DNA of 64,000 nucleotides from Paraspadella gotoi (GCA_051294375.1 CM119270.1:1526753-1590752); one strand, 5' to 3'; counted from the stretch's first letter, positions 25,810 through 37,029 are shown. A program made the numbers and translations. The notes: generated by a model from the letters alone, not told the origin.

Positions 25810-25934
25810 AGAGTTTTGCTCCTCGAGTTTGTTGTTGTTGTTGTTGTTTTTATCCTCATTGTTTATCTGTCGTCGAGGGTTAAACTACTACTAGATATTT
25901 TGGGTATGAAACGGCATCGAACGGCATTAAATAA

Positions 25935-25960
25935 CGTCGTCGTCATCGTCGTCTTCGTCG

Positions 25961-26007
<47 letters not shown>

Positions 26008-26014
26008 TTCGTCG
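25935..26014. repeat. (CGT)n microsatellite
   Basis: CGT units with a few variants, preceded at 25830-25850 by (GTT)n. Confidence 0.95.
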
Positions 26015-26116
26015 TGTTTTCAAAACCGCGGAACATCAGCGGCGGCTTCCATAAAAATAATTGCGTAAACAATAAACAAAAAACTATTTGAATAAATTAC
26101 GAAATTAAAATTGGCC

Positions 26117-26405
26117 GCCATAACAACGCCATTCCGTGCCATCTCACGCCATAACAACGCCAAGTAGCGGCATTCCGTGCCATCTCACGCCATAACAACG
26201 CCATTCCGTGCCATCCCACGCCATAACAACGCCAAGTAGCGGCATTCCGCGCCATATCACGCCATCGATTCCGTGAGTAAATGCCATCCTCCGCTATCTA
26301 CGATAAATCAGGAATTCGTTGCCATCTCAATGCCATCCGCAATAAACCAAGAAGTCGTTGCCATCTGCAATGCCGTCTGCAATAAAGTAAATAAATCGTT
26401 GCCAT
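26117..26405 (+). promoter_or_regulatory. array of 16 GCCAT motifs
   Basis: Sixteen GCCAT pentamers in 289 bp, all on plus. The left two thirds is an imperfect tandem repeat built from ATTCCGTGCCATCTCAC, GCCATAACAAC and AAGTAGCGGC segments; the right third keeps GCCATCT/GCCATCC without the spacer. GCCAT is the core of YY1/Pleiohomeotic sites, so a dense binding array is possible. It may equally be a satellite-like repeat. More scattered GCCAT occurs at 27608-27803. Confidence 0.5.
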
Positions 26406-27000
26406 ATTTAAGCCAAAAATTAATCCTCGCCCAAATAAATTAATTTCGTATTTTTCTGAAAACCGCATCAATTTATTGTTTTGTCTCCAAAATTCGTTGT
26501 TCTTTTGTTGATATTATTTTTCTCTCTTTTCTTCGACAGATGTCGTTGAACGCGAATTGTTATCGTATCATAGTCTTTTTAATTTAACGCCTCAATATAC
26601 ATAATATACATATTCTAATTCGAATTATAATTATAAGAGATTAATTTGTTGACTTTGAGACATATGTATATATTCGTTCCGCTAGATTAAGAATTATCAA
26701 AACCATGCGACTACAAAACGAAAGAGCCGCTGCTAAAACGCTAAAGCTTTGATTAAAAAGTAAATATGCCTAAATTCGTTAACCAGTTGAAGCAAGTTAA
26801 ATAAAGGAACATCAAGCCATAAAATGTTAAAAAGCTTTCTTCTGCTAAAAAGCTATAAATTTCAGAAACTACTTGACTCTTTAAGATAGAAATCGAATCT
26901 TTGTTTCTGGTCGTAAAAAAAAAGGAAAAAACTCGCAAGGGAGAGAAATGAGATAAGGAAACCAAGAATGGAAAACATGTTGGCAGACAGAGAGGGAGTC

Positions 27001-27060
<60 letters not shown>

Positions 27061-27134
27061 CTGGTTGTCGAGAAATCTCGCCGGACTAATTCCCTCGTGT
27101 TTCTGGCATAAGAGAAACTGAGATGAACAGAGTT

Positions 27135-27219
27135 TCTTCTTTTCTTTTCTTTTCTTTTCTTTTCTTTTCTTTTCTTTTCTTTTCTTTTCTTTTCTTTTCT
27201 TTTCTTTTCTTTTCTTTTT
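27135..27219. repeat. (TTTTC)n microsatellite
   Basis: About 17 units; reverse complement of the motif at 4950-5047. Confidence 0.95.
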
Positions 27220-27242
27220 ATTTTCTTTTTCTTTGGAACAAC

Positions 27243-27300
27243 CATAATTAAATTCTCCATTCATTCAATACATAGGCTATCTTGCGCGGCCTGACGTTGG
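27243..27300 (-). mobile_element. SINE-like tail fragment
   Basis: On minus: CAAGATAGCCTATG, then AATGAATGGAGAATT, then ATTATGGTTGTTCC. Matches the tail of the family at 51735-51890. Confidence 0.45.
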
Positions 27301-28779
27301 TTTAAGCCTCTTCTTCTCTCTTCTCTCTCTCTCTTCTCTCTTCTCTCTTCTCTCTTCTCTCTGTCTCTCTTCCTCTCTCTCTCTTCTCTCTCTTCTCTCC
27401 CTCTCTCCTGCATTTTCCATTTTTATTTTTTCCTCGAGTTTTTTTTTCAAAATTCCCCTCGTCTGCTTTTCCCATTTATAAAATTTATTGAAGAAAGTCT
27501 AGACACACAGTATTTTGACTAAAAATAAAAAATATAATAGCATTTGATGGTTTGCTTATTTTGCCAGCAAACAAGATACGCTCTCAAGCTATCACGATAA
27601 CCAATCATGCCATTGGAACCTAATGGAACCGAATACAAATGATGCCATCAAAAAACTCCTTTACGAACCCACCGAGCATTCTTTTAAATTTCGGTTGCCA
27701 TACTTGACCAGTATGCCACCTCACAACATTGCCACATTCCCTCCCCCCTCACGAAAGGCGCGAATGCCATTCTGCCATCCGCCGGGGAAATCGAGAATTG
27801 CCATCGCCAGCTTCCAATTTTTTTTCTCTCTTCTCGCTGATGTTGCAATTTGTCGTCGACGTTTCGTCTCTCTTCCAGTCCAACCCTCACTTTCCCACCT
27901 CAAACCACCTTTCCCACTTCAACCACCTTTACCACTCTCTATACAAAACCCTCCTTCCCCGCTTCTCGCCCCTTTCCTCTCTCTTCGCGCAAAGTTGACG
28001 TTCAGTAATTTTTTTCTTTTTTTTCCCTTTTTTATGAACTCCGAAAAAATAAGCGAAAATTCGCGAATAGCCGTTTCGACATAACGTCATGTAATATTCC
28101 CATACCATATTAGCGGTAGCCCACAAATTCAAATTATAATGGGAACAGCATTAACTAATCCATTATTGGTATTAATTATTGTGTTAAAATATTTTTTTGC
28201 AAAAATGTTACGAACCATGAGTAATTCGCTAATTAATATTATTATATTGCTATATAATGTTAAAATTTTTTTTTTGAATATTTAAGTTTTTTTAAATTGA
28301 TTCTGATAGAGCTTAAAAAGTTAAAAGCAAAAATATAATTCAACTTTTAAATTTTGATGTTTTATTACTAAAAATTAAGTAAAAACTGCTAAATCATCGG
28401 ATGATGATGATGATGATGATTTTTTTAAGGTTTTTCTCAATTTAACCCACTTATCATCAAAATATTGAGAAAAAAAATTATACTTTGTGTAGATAACTTT
28501 TCATAAGTATTTGATCCGCTTTTAAAAATAAAAAATTCAAAAAATTTTTTTGACATTTCCTATCTATAAATAAATATTAAAAAATTAATTACTAATGCTT
28601 CTAGCCATTTTAGAAAATTTTGCTCCATTGAAAGTTTTCTCAGAAATGTATGAAGTTTCATTTGGAAAGGTTCCCAAATCAAACTTCTGACCACCCCCAT
28701 TGACGAAGTTTGGCTCTAACCATATAGTCATATATCTAACCATATACATGACGTTATAAAATTATTTAATATATAATTT

Positions 28780-28835
28780 ATTAAATGAATGGATGATTTT
28801 TATATTGGTTGTACCAATTACCAATTATCGGGTCG
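28780..28835 (+). mobile_element. SINE-like tail fragment
   Basis: TTTATTAAATGAATGGATG, then TTGGTTGTACCAATTACC, in plus orientation; the same string in reverse orientation is at 51745-51800. Confidence 0.45.
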
Positions 28836-29068
28836 TCCTTAAATTAAAATATATAAATTATATAAACTTGATTTTAGTACAAATCCAAAAATGGTGTATA
28901 CAGTACTATACTATACACCTTTATTTAAATTTTTTAAACACATTTAAACAACTGATTTAATTTTTTTAAAACAATTTAAAAAAAACACATGAATCTAAAT
29001 ATTACAAAGAAATCTTCCCCGCCCGATTCAACTCTCTTTTGTGACCAGCCTCTCTCCCCTGATCATCC

Positions 29069-29192
29069 TAAACATTTCAAGTAAGGATGATCGTCCGAAG
29101 TCATGTGACTACAATCGAGAGATTCGGGCCATGTGAAGCCGTTCTGGATCATCACGGGTTCGCATCCCGACCGGGCAGATTCGCAAAGACTC
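29069..29192 (-). CDS. Frizzled-type CRD, domain 2, second exon
   Basis: Starts after CCCTTTAG| with one base completing the split Arg codon of exon 29664-29921. It encodes SLCESARSGCEPVM, then QNGFTWPESLDC and a final KC. This is the second half of an FZ domain (compare 'PCRSLCERAREGC…FGFxWPExLxC' of Frizzleds), supplying its last four cysteines. The frame is open throughout. The 3' boundary is approximate because the donor near 29073 (AAAT|GTTTAG) is weak. Paralogous to exon 32430-32546, with about two thirds of nucleotides shared. FZ domains bind Wnt or lipid ligands outside the cell. Confidence 0.75.
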
Positions 29193-29254
29193 CTAAAGGG
29201 GGGGAGAGAGGGGGGGGGGAATATTGAAAGTTGTTGTTGTTGTCATTAATCAAA

Positions 29255-29440
29255 ATAATGAAATCATGTACAAAATAATTAATTCCCTTCATTAGATAAA
29301 TAAGCTATCTTGCCATTGACCTTTAACAAGATTGTGACAAATAACAAGACCTTAGAATCCAAGTTGGTTGATTTCAGTCAAGACGCAAACAGTCAAGCTT
29401 ATTATCTCCATGGGTGCTTGTCTTCCCTGATCCACCAAGT
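29255..29440 (-). mobile_element. SINE-like element
   Basis: On minus: GCGTCTTGACTGAAA, then GGCAAGATAGCTTATTTATC, then TAATGAAGGG and TTTTGTACATG. Diverged member of the family at 51735-51890, lying in the intron between the two exons of FZ domain 2. Confidence 0.5.
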
Positions 29441-29663
29441 AAATCAATTAGACATATGAAAGTTTGCAAATTACTTGTTTCACTATTTTCTATTGTTATA
29501 TTTTATGAATGATTTAGTATTTAATCTATATTATTTAAACAAATATATATTGCTTTCTTTCTAAAAAAAAAAAGACATAAATAAATAAATAAATAAATTC
29601 TTTTAAAGAATAACCAGCAGGGAAGATCACAAGCGCAGCAACGACGCCAACAATAACCAATAC

Positions 29664-29921
29664 CTGCAAGGTAGGATTCCGAAGAGAAAAGAGCCACAAA
29701 CTGGGTAAAACATGAAACAGACGAGCCGCCTCAGTGAAGGGGAACACTCGAGCTCTAGAAGCGGGAGAAATTGATTCCACACCAGGGTCGCATCCCTCAC
29801 GTTCTCGTGATTCAAGAAGTTGGGAAAGTATGTGAGGTTATAGCCGACGATTTGTGATTTGGCAGCCGGGTTGAGATAGGCGTTGGCAGTTAATGGCCGC
29901 GAGCAGCGAAAGGCTGGAAGG
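29664..29921 (-). CDS. Frizzled-type CRD, domain 2, first exon
   Basis: 258 nt (one base, 85 codons, two bases), acceptor CTCCACAG|C, donor CCTTGCAG|GTATTG. It encodes the N-terminal FZ half: RCSRPLTANAY, VGYNLTYFPNFLNHEN, FLPLLELECSPSL, LVCFMFYPVC and ILPC. These match the hallmark order 'CEPL…GYNxTxxPNxxxH…FxPLxxxxCSxxLxxFLCxxYxPxC…PPCR'. The second FZ cysteine is missing and an insertion (LNPAAKSQ) replaces that loop, so one disulfide may be lost. Phases at both ends are identical to exon 35078-35305, as expected for a domain duplication. Two FZ domains in one protein occur in corin; no LDLa, SRCR or protease exon is seen in line, so corin identity is not claimed. Confidence 0.8.
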
Positions 29922-29968
29922 CTGTGGAGGGGGGGGTAAGAGGGAAGTGGCTCTGTTTACATTTTGGG

Positions 29969-30103
29969 TTTACTAAATTGATAAATCAATCGATAAAATC
30001 ATTAATAATAGATTTAAAAAAATGTTAGATTTTAGGCCGAACGTGTACCCCGAATCTTAAACACAAGCCTGGGATTGTAAGGAGAAAAAAGAGGGAAGGA
30101 GAG

Positions 30104-30173
<70 letters not shown>

Positions 30174-30558
30174 GAGAGAGAGAGAGNNNNNNNNNNNNNN
30201 NNNNNNNNNNNTCTTTCACTCTTAATTCTCTCTCTCTTTTTAAACCAAAATATTTTTTTACTTTCTTTTGTGTGTCCTTTTTTTCTTGCATTTACTATCG
30301 CAAATGAACTAATGGTTAAGCATGCTTAACCCGAATAATATGATTGCTCAATAATATAATAATATGGCGTTCCTCATAACTGTAATCCACCAATACTATG
30401 TACCATACCGATTATACGATGACTCTCAAGCAAAACAAATTGATAAATCAATCGATAAAATCATTAATAAGATTTTAAAAAATTGTTAGATTTTAGGCCG
30501 AACGTGTACCCGAATCTTAAACAGAGCCTGGATTGTAAGAGAGAAAAGAAGAGGGAAG

Positions 30559-30620
<62 letters not shown>

Positions 30621-30655
30621 AGAGAGAGAGGAGAAGAGACGAGAGAGAGAGAGAT
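29969..30655. repeat. direct duplication around a 25-N gap
   Basis: 29969-30186 (TTGATAAATCAATCGATAAA… through TTTTAGGCCGAACGTGTACC into a GA tract) is repeated at 30433-30655 with small indels. The first copy runs into a 25-N gap at 30187-30211. Probably two ends of overlapping contigs that were not merged. No gene inside. Confidence 0.8.
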
Positions 30656-30777
30656 ATGTAAACGTAATAAAGCGTTAATAATCATTATAATGCATTACTA
30701 TTGTACTTACCCAGAACTGTATTCAAAACACGCTAGAAAAATGACGACAGTGATAGTATCCGATCGTTGTCGAATAC

Positions 30778-30809
30778 GAGGACGACGACGACGACACGAC
30801 GACGACGAC

Positions 30810-30855
<46 letters not shown>

Positions 30856-30885
30856 AACGACGACGACACGACGACGACGACAACT
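30778..30885. repeat. (ACG)n microsatellite
   Basis: ACG/GAC units with interruptions; Thr-, Arg- and Asp-run open frames through it are artefacts. A related (GAC)n is at 31400-31470. Confidence 0.95.
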
Positions 30886-31470
30886 TCGCCGAACACATTT
30901 TCAAGTTTTTCATATTTCGGATTTCGAAAATAAATCGACAGTTTGAATTCTCTTCAACCGACAAAAGATATTTTCCCTCGTTAATTCTATTTGTTGACTT
31001 CGATGAACTCTTTAACTTTACTAACAGGGAATCGAATAGAAAAAAAAACAACTTATCCGTACGGAATATAAATCTTAGTATAAAATAATAAATCGATTAA
31101 AGAACAAATGAATTCATCAAAATTAAAAAAAATAAAAAAAATAAATTAATCAAAACGTTGTTACATGTTACCGAAAAGGGGAAAATAATAGGCGAAAAGC
31201 AATTAACAAATGACGTCCACGTTAGATGGCAGCTCAATCACGTGACTGCGAGAAAGACAAGCAGTTCTCTATTCGCGGGTCGAAGAGAAACAGTCATTCT
31301 AAGAAACACTTGGCATGTTTTCCCCGAGGTCAAGACATCCGTAAGTTTGTTGCTTGAAGTTAAGAGAAATCCTGAATAGGGCATCGGGTTTGACAATAAT
31401 GACGACGATGAAGACGACAATAACGACGACGACGACGACGAAGAAAAAGGAGACGACGACGAAGACGCAC

Positions 31471-32429
31471 GCGACCATAAAAAATGAATAAAAAGGAGAA
31501 AATTAAGGAAAAGATAAACTGGAAATCATAAGAGAAAAACTACGAAATAAAAATAGGAAAAAAAATGCCGCAACGTTGCGGCAGTGCGGTCAGACGTGAT
31601 GTATTAACCTTTCTTTTTCGTTGTTAGTTTGATAGTTGAAAAAAAAGTTTTAATAATTTTTTATAACGAAATAATTAATAAAACAAATTTGTTGTAAAAA
31701 ATCTTAAAACATTGTTTTTTCTACTAAGATTTCTTTAAAAACAAAAAGGCGGGGCCAGTAGTCGCTTAGATTTGATTTTTAACAAATGAGCAACAAACTA
31801 TAGGAAAGTTATAAGCGTTTTTTAAACGTAAGTGGAACAGACCGACGGACAGAACATACCGTCCAACGACAGACCGACCGACCGACGGCCGACGACCGAA
31901 AAGTGACTTATAGAGTTGCTTCGCGAGTAACTCGCGGCGCAACTAATAAATCGCCATCCTTTTAATAAAATCCTTTATTAAAAATCTTATTGTCAGTAAA
32001 TATAAATACAAAACAGTTACTGAGAAACTGATTTTATGGTAAAGTGAAATGTGAAAAGTATAATTTCAAAATCAGCGAAATAACTACTGCAAGCAGTGAC
32101 GTTCTAGCTTGTTCGAACGCACCTGCTTGCATCTGCTAATCGAATTTGGAGGTGTTATAATGATGAGGGCGCATCAATTAGAATTGAAATAAGTGGATTA
32201 TTAGTGTACTAATGTATTACAATTTAAAATGCTATTAATTACTTTTAACTTCTTTGGTGATTACCTCACAAAAAACTAAATTCTCATAACTCACCCTCCC
32301 CTCCCCTTAAATTTCAACCCGTCCTCGCCCTCCCCTTAATTCACACCCGTCTCCCTCTCCCCTTAATTCACAATTCCTTTCTTCTCTTCACTCGATGGTG
32401 ACATTTGATACGGAATCCGTGACAAGAAC
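31471..32429. other. non-coding intron-like sequence
   Basis: AT-rich. GACCGACCGACGGACG-type short repeats at 31835-31900. No exon seen. Between the two FZ modules of the minus-strand gene. Confidence 0.5.
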
Positions 32430-32546
32430 AAGTAAGGGTGATCATCTCGGGGTCATGTGACGACAGGAAAGAGATTCCGGCCCAAGTGAAGCCAAACTGA
32501 GACATCAACGGGTTCGCATCCCTTCCGTGCAGATTCGCAGAGGCTC
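32430..32546 (-). CDS. Frizzled-type CRD, domain 1, second exon (frameshifted)
   Basis: Begins ACCAAAG|G, completing the Arg codon split by exon 35078-35305, with SLCESARKGCEP. The frame must then shift by one base to continue MSQFGFTW, and again to read PESL, compared with the paralogous exon 29069-29192. Bases align well (GATGCGAACCCGT, GGCTTCAC, GTCACATGAC), so this is the second half of FZ domain 1. The indels are most likely sequencing errors; a decaying exon is the alternative. The 3' end is approximate. Confidence 0.65.
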
Positions 32547-32579
32547 CTTTGGTCAAGTACTGTCATCCTTCAGAATCAC

Positions 32580-32790
32580 CTCCGCCCGGGGGCGCTGCTA
32601 GGGGCGGCCCCGCGGGTGGCCCCGCGGGGGCAGGCCCCGGGGGCAAGCAAATTCCTTACTGCTGAGGGCGCCCTGTAGCTCTCTGTTTTTGGGGCCCAAG
32701 GGGCCACTCCAGGGGAATCCCCAGGGGCTAGAAAACCTTTCCCCGTGGGGGCCACCCCCAGGGGGTGAATTTGCCGGCCCCCCTGAGAAC
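32580..32790 (+). repeat. GC-rich repeat, forward copy
   Basis: About 70% GC in an AT-rich setting, full of palindromic blocks such as GGCCCC/GGGGCC and CCCCAGGGG. Reverse-complement relation to 34190-34400: both start CCTCCGCCC near one end, then CTAGGGGCGGCCCC-type sequence, then GGGGGCA, and both run into polypyrimidine at the far end. Not a gene; the open frames are compositional. Confidence 0.7.
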
Positions 32791-32999
32791 GGCTTCTCTC
32801 TCCCTTCCTTTTCTCTCCCGTCTCTCTCTCTCTCTTTCTCTTTTCTCTTTTTTCTTTCATCTTTTATTAAAATAAATCTATAAAAATAAAATAATATCTT
32901 TCTACTTCAATTAATCAATCACTGAACCAATAGCTGCTGCAATACCAATATGCATAATCTTGGGTCAACTCCTGGCATTTTAACTTTAGCTCAAATGAC

Positions 33000-33415
33000 A
33001 TCTATTTGGTCAACTGAGACATTATTTGGACAACTGCTATAATTTGGTCAACTTTTTTAAAATTTGGTAAACTTTCATAATTTGGTAACTTTATAATTTG
33101 GTAACTTTCATAACTTTGTGTCAACTTTAACAATTTGAGCAACTGCCATATTTGGTAATTTTATGTTAATAATTTAGTCAACTGCGAATTCGTTAACCTT
33201 ATAATTTCGTTAACAACTTTTCATATTTTGTCAACTGACATAATTTGCGTCAAACTGATATATAATTGATCAACTTTAAGAATTTGGTAAGCTTTTATAA
33301 TTTGGTAAACTTTCCATAATTTTGGTCAACTGTCAAATTTGGTCAACTTGTATAATTTTGTCAACTTGCACTAATTTGGTCAACTTGGATAATTTGGTCA
33401 ACAATCAACTTAAAC
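33000..33415. repeat. degenerate TTTGGTCAACTT minisatellite
   Basis: About 20 imperfect tandem units of roughly 15-20 bp (AATTTGGTCAACTTxxAT). Units differ mainly by missing or extra bases. No coding sense. Confidence 0.85.
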
Positions 33416-33419
33416 AATT

Positions 33420-34189
33420 AGCAATTATTAATTTCATCGTAAGAAATAGAAAGAGAGAAAGAGTGGAGAAAATTTTTTTAATAAAATTCAAGTAAATGTG
33501 ACTTTTGTTTTTTCTATAAAAACTTACTTTCACTTGTATACTTTTCTACCCAAGCAAACAAATTTTATTTTAAATTCATGCTAATGAAATTTTTAAAATA
33601 GTAGAATAAATAGTAGGATGGTTTAATTTTTTTAATTCACTTATAAAAAATTAATTAATTAATTATTAAATTTCAGTCTTTAGGTCCGTCCCACATTAGC
33701 ATTAAACTCAAATTATTCGTGATTAGATATATGGATTTAGAATAAATCTTGTGTGTGGGTAGAAAAGTGTGTGATTGAGCCTAGATTAAAGTTTTGCTCA
33801 CTTTCTCTCTCAAACATCAGCCTTTCCTCAACAACGTGAGTTCATCTGAGACAATCTACAAACTAAACAATTATTAATTAAAATCTTAAATGAAAAAAAA
33901 TTATTTTCACGTTTAACATAATTTGAGAAAAAAAATGTTATATTTTTTTTTAGTACATAAAACAAGTCCTTGAAAGATAGAGAGAGAGAAAGATAGAGAA
34001 AGAGAAAGAAAAAAGAAACGAGAGAAAAGAAAAAGATAAAAAAAATGAAGAGAGAGAGAAAGAGAAAGAGAGAGAGAGTGGTGAGAGAAAGGAGAGAAAG
34101 AGAGAGTAACAGACCAGGGGAGAGATATTCTCAAGATACAATAACATTGTCAGTATTTTTCTTATCTAAACTTTGGCTCTCTCCTTACT
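33420..34189. other. non-coding AT-rich and GA-rich sequence
   Basis: 33980-34110 is an (AG)n-like tract preceding the inverted GC-rich repeat. Nothing else seen. Confidence 0.5.
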
Positions 34190-34400
34190 CGCCCCTGGGG
34201 GAGCACTTTTTTTGCTCCCCAAGGGTTACCCCCCAGGGGCAGACTTTTTTTTGGCCCGAGGGGGCCGCCCGCAGGGGGGTTCCCCCTGGGCAAACATTTT
34301 TGGGTCTATTAGGGGCAGCCCCTCAAATGACCATTTGCTGCTCCCCCTGGAATAGTTCCTGCCCCCTGGGGCCGCCCTAGAAGCCGCCCCGCGGGGCGGA
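34190..34400 (-). repeat. GC-rich repeat, inverted copy
   Basis: Inverted partner of 32580-32790, about 1.4 kb away, so the pair could fold back. Sequence is only moderately conserved, suggesting two insertions or an old inverted duplication rather than a recent one. Confidence 0.65.
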
Positions 34401-35077
34401 GGATTTGAGATGACATATCTCCCTTTGGTTGGGGAAAAAGAGGGGAGGATGAGGGGGGGCGGTGAGGGGGGGGTAGAATCGTTTTGAGAAATCGTTGTTG
34501 TTTGTTGATTTTATCAAAGCGTGATTAAGAATCTAGTAATAGAAACTCTTGATAACTTAACTGCTTGAATAATTTTTTTTAAAAATATGATTATTTAAAT
34601 TGATAAAAATACGATGAATGAAGAAGTTAATTTCCACATTTTTAAAATAATGTATGAATCAAGGGAACTTCGTCGAAAAAACGATTTTCACCGTCTGTAT
34701 CGATTCGCCGATTGATACAACAACAACAACAACAACCACATACAACGACGACGAGCGACAACGCGAACAACAACGATGAAACAACAAATTGGTTCAATTA
34801 ATAACCATTGACCACAACAAAAATATCTGTAACAAATCGTTACTGTTATACGTATTACCAAATCAGATTGGCTACATCAATCTCATTTGCATATAGCAGT
34901 AGTTCTTTTTTCAATATTGAGCCAATTTATTCAATAAAATATAAATCATAGCATCAGCCCAGCCCCGATAAAACAATACTAAAAAGTAACAACAATCCAA
35001 AACGACGTCAACAAACACAACGACGACAACCACCAACCATAACCACCAACCACCAACCACATTTCCCAGGACTCAAC
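34401..35077. other. non-coding intron-like sequence
   Basis: AT-rich with (AAC)n at 34715-34790; downstream of the donor of exon 35078-35305 on minus. Confidence 0.5.
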
Positions 35078-35305
35078 CTGCAAGGCAAAATCCTCTCTCT
35101 CTTTTCACTCCAACACGGCGGGGCGTACAAGAGGCAGAGCAAAGGCTTCAGCGCCGCCGAACAGTCGACGCTGACGAGCGGTTGGAAGGAAGACCATTCG
35201 AGATTCGCTGAAGACTGAGAAACGTGATTGAAGAAGTTCGGAACTCTGGTGGAATTGTAGCCGAGAGTTTGGCAGCCTGGTATGGTTAAGGGTTCGCAGC
35301 GGGAG
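35078..35305 (-). CDS. Frizzled-type CRD, domain 1, first exon
   Basis: 228 nt (one base, 75 codons, two bases); acceptor AACCCAG|C immediately after a (CT)n tract, donor CCTTGCAG|GTTGAG. Encodes RCEPLTIPGC, LGYNSTRVPNFFNH, FQPLVSVDCSAALKPLLC, LYAPPC and ILPC, an excellent match to Frizzled cysteine-rich domains, with all six cysteines of this half present. It precedes domain 2 (29664-29921) in the transcript. The product is expected to be secreted or membrane-bound and to bind Wnt-type ligands. No signal peptide or seven-helix exon is visible, so a Frizzled receptor, sFRP or corin-like protein cannot be told apart. Confidence 0.85.
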
Positions 35306-35322
35306 CTGGGTTTGGGGGAGGG

Positions 35323-35324
<2 letters not shown>

Positions 35325-35375
<51 letters not shown>
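35325..35375. repeat. (GA)n microsatellite acting as acceptor tract
   Basis: On minus this is (CT)n, 20 bp upstream of the FZ domain 1 acceptor. Confidence 0.9.
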
Positions 35376-35376
<1 letters not shown>

Positions 35377-36704
35377 AAATTGAGACGATTTAATCAATAT
35401 GACATTTTATAAAATTATTAAAACGAATGTATAAATCATTTATAATGCATAGAAGCTATCTTTTCCCTAAATTTGGAATATGGAGAGGCTATGGTAAGTT
35501 TAGTCCTCCATCCCTCTTATATGATGATAACAAAGTATGCTTTAATTCTCAGTCTTTATTATAAACTCTTAATTTATAAACTCCCAACGAACCCGGCTTT
35601 CCAATCAATGAAGTTGTGGTTTGGTTGATATTTTCATGTACCGTTTAAATAGCATAAAAGGACCGCTCTCTTACTATATTCATGATAATATTCAGAGAGT
35701 TAACCCGCATTAAATTTTAACTCTACGACCTTATTTTTGAAAACCTTACTTTACACTTACCTCTCCGCGGAACAAAATTGAAAAAAGGCAGTAAAAACAA
35801 AGATATTCATCAATTTTCCCTTCGAAGACGAAAACGACGCAACAAATAATTTCAAAGACATTTTTAAATTTTTTTAATCCTAGAATTTCGAAAATGAAAT
35901 CGACGAACAGTTGAGTCTCTTCGCTAATTCTATTTGTTTAATGAGATGAGTTCAATTAACTACTTAACGCGAAATAAAAACGGGGAAAAACAAAATTTTT
36001 CTTACGCATTGGCAAAGTTATCCTATTTGTTCACACGGCCGAATAACATTCCTTCAAGATTTAATGATATATCATAGAAAATATGGGCATTGCAGAAAAG
36101 GAAAAAAAGTTTTGAAAACAAATGAGCTTGACTTTTATGTAGACAAAAATATTAAAAATATATTTCGCACTGACTCAAGTTATATTTTTATCTCTCTCTA
36201 CTAGATTTACATATATATATATATCTCTCTCTCTTAACGCATACTTCTTTTTAAAAAAAATACCTTAAAAGTAAATAAACAAGTTTGAGCAAACAATGTC
36301 GGATCTGCCTACGATAATTAAGCGGTAATAAGCTAATACGTGTGATCTTAACAGATGATAACAAATCGTAACATAACAAATCTTAATTACGGTAGCAAGA
36401 ATTTCAGTCCTATAAAAATAAAATTCAATGTTTTTAATAAAACATTCATTTAAAATTTTAGCTAACGATAACAAAATCAACCTTAATAGTTGGCGATATG
36501 ACTAAAACCACCTCAAATGCGATACCTGAATTTGTAAATGAAATAAATCGCGATGACTGGCGTCGTCGTCTTCTTAATGTCGGCCAAAAGGTGACGACTT
36601 TGCGCGAGGGACTTCCAGTTTTTTTAAGATCGACTCTCTCTCTCTCTCTCCTCTATCTCTTCTCTCTCTGCTCTTTGTAAGATCGACCTCTCTCTCTCTC
36701 TCCG

Positions 36705-36736
<32 letters not shown>

Positions 36737-36737
36737 G

Positions 36738-36769
<32 letters not shown>

Positions 36770-37029
36770 CTCTCCTCGTAAGATCGACCCTATCCTCCTC
36801 TCTCTCCCTCTCTCTCTCCTCTCTCTCTCCTCCTCTCTCTCTCTCTCTCTCTCTTAACTCATAACATAATTACTGTCTCTTCATTGTGAGCCGAATCCGA
36901 ACACAACAGCAACAAAACAACACTTTCAGGCGACATGCCTCAACCTGGCGATGCTCTTTCCGCCCACAAACATCAGGCGACATGCTCTACTTGGTGACGA
37001 ACTTTCCACCAACACACAATTCACTGAAG
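35376..37029. other. non-coding; repeats
   Basis: Includes a 43-bp string at 36279-36321 repeated at 63127-63169 and a cluster of (CT)n tracts at 36630-36860. 36520-36630 resembles a diverged start of the unit at 37030-37800. No supported exon. Confidence 0.5.
36279..36321 (+). repeat. 43-bp dispersed repeat, copy 1
   Basis: ACAAGTTTGAGCAAACAATG followed by TCGGATCTGCCTACGATAAT, identical at 63127-63169. Copy 2 runs into (ATTA)n. Probably the end of a mobile element. Confidence 0.6.

Larger units (their letters stand above)
26406..29068. other. non-coding; simple repeats and SINE fragments only
   Basis: Contains (CT)n at 27001-27057, (TTTTC)n at 27135-27219, a CT-rich stretch at 27305-27410 and two SINE-like fragments. 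The open frame at 27623-28084 is compositional (Pro/Ser/Phe) with no family signal. Confidence 0.5.

Noticed and set aside
27623-28084. 153-codon plus frame beginning MEPNTNDA
   Set aside because: AT/C-rich composition, no splice context and no family signal.
29030-32560. GGGTTCGCATCCC at 29157 and 32514 as tRNA B-boxes of a SINE
   Set aside because: Both fall inside the paralogous FZ exons (coding for SGCEP and KGCEP on minus); the similarity is explained by domain duplication.
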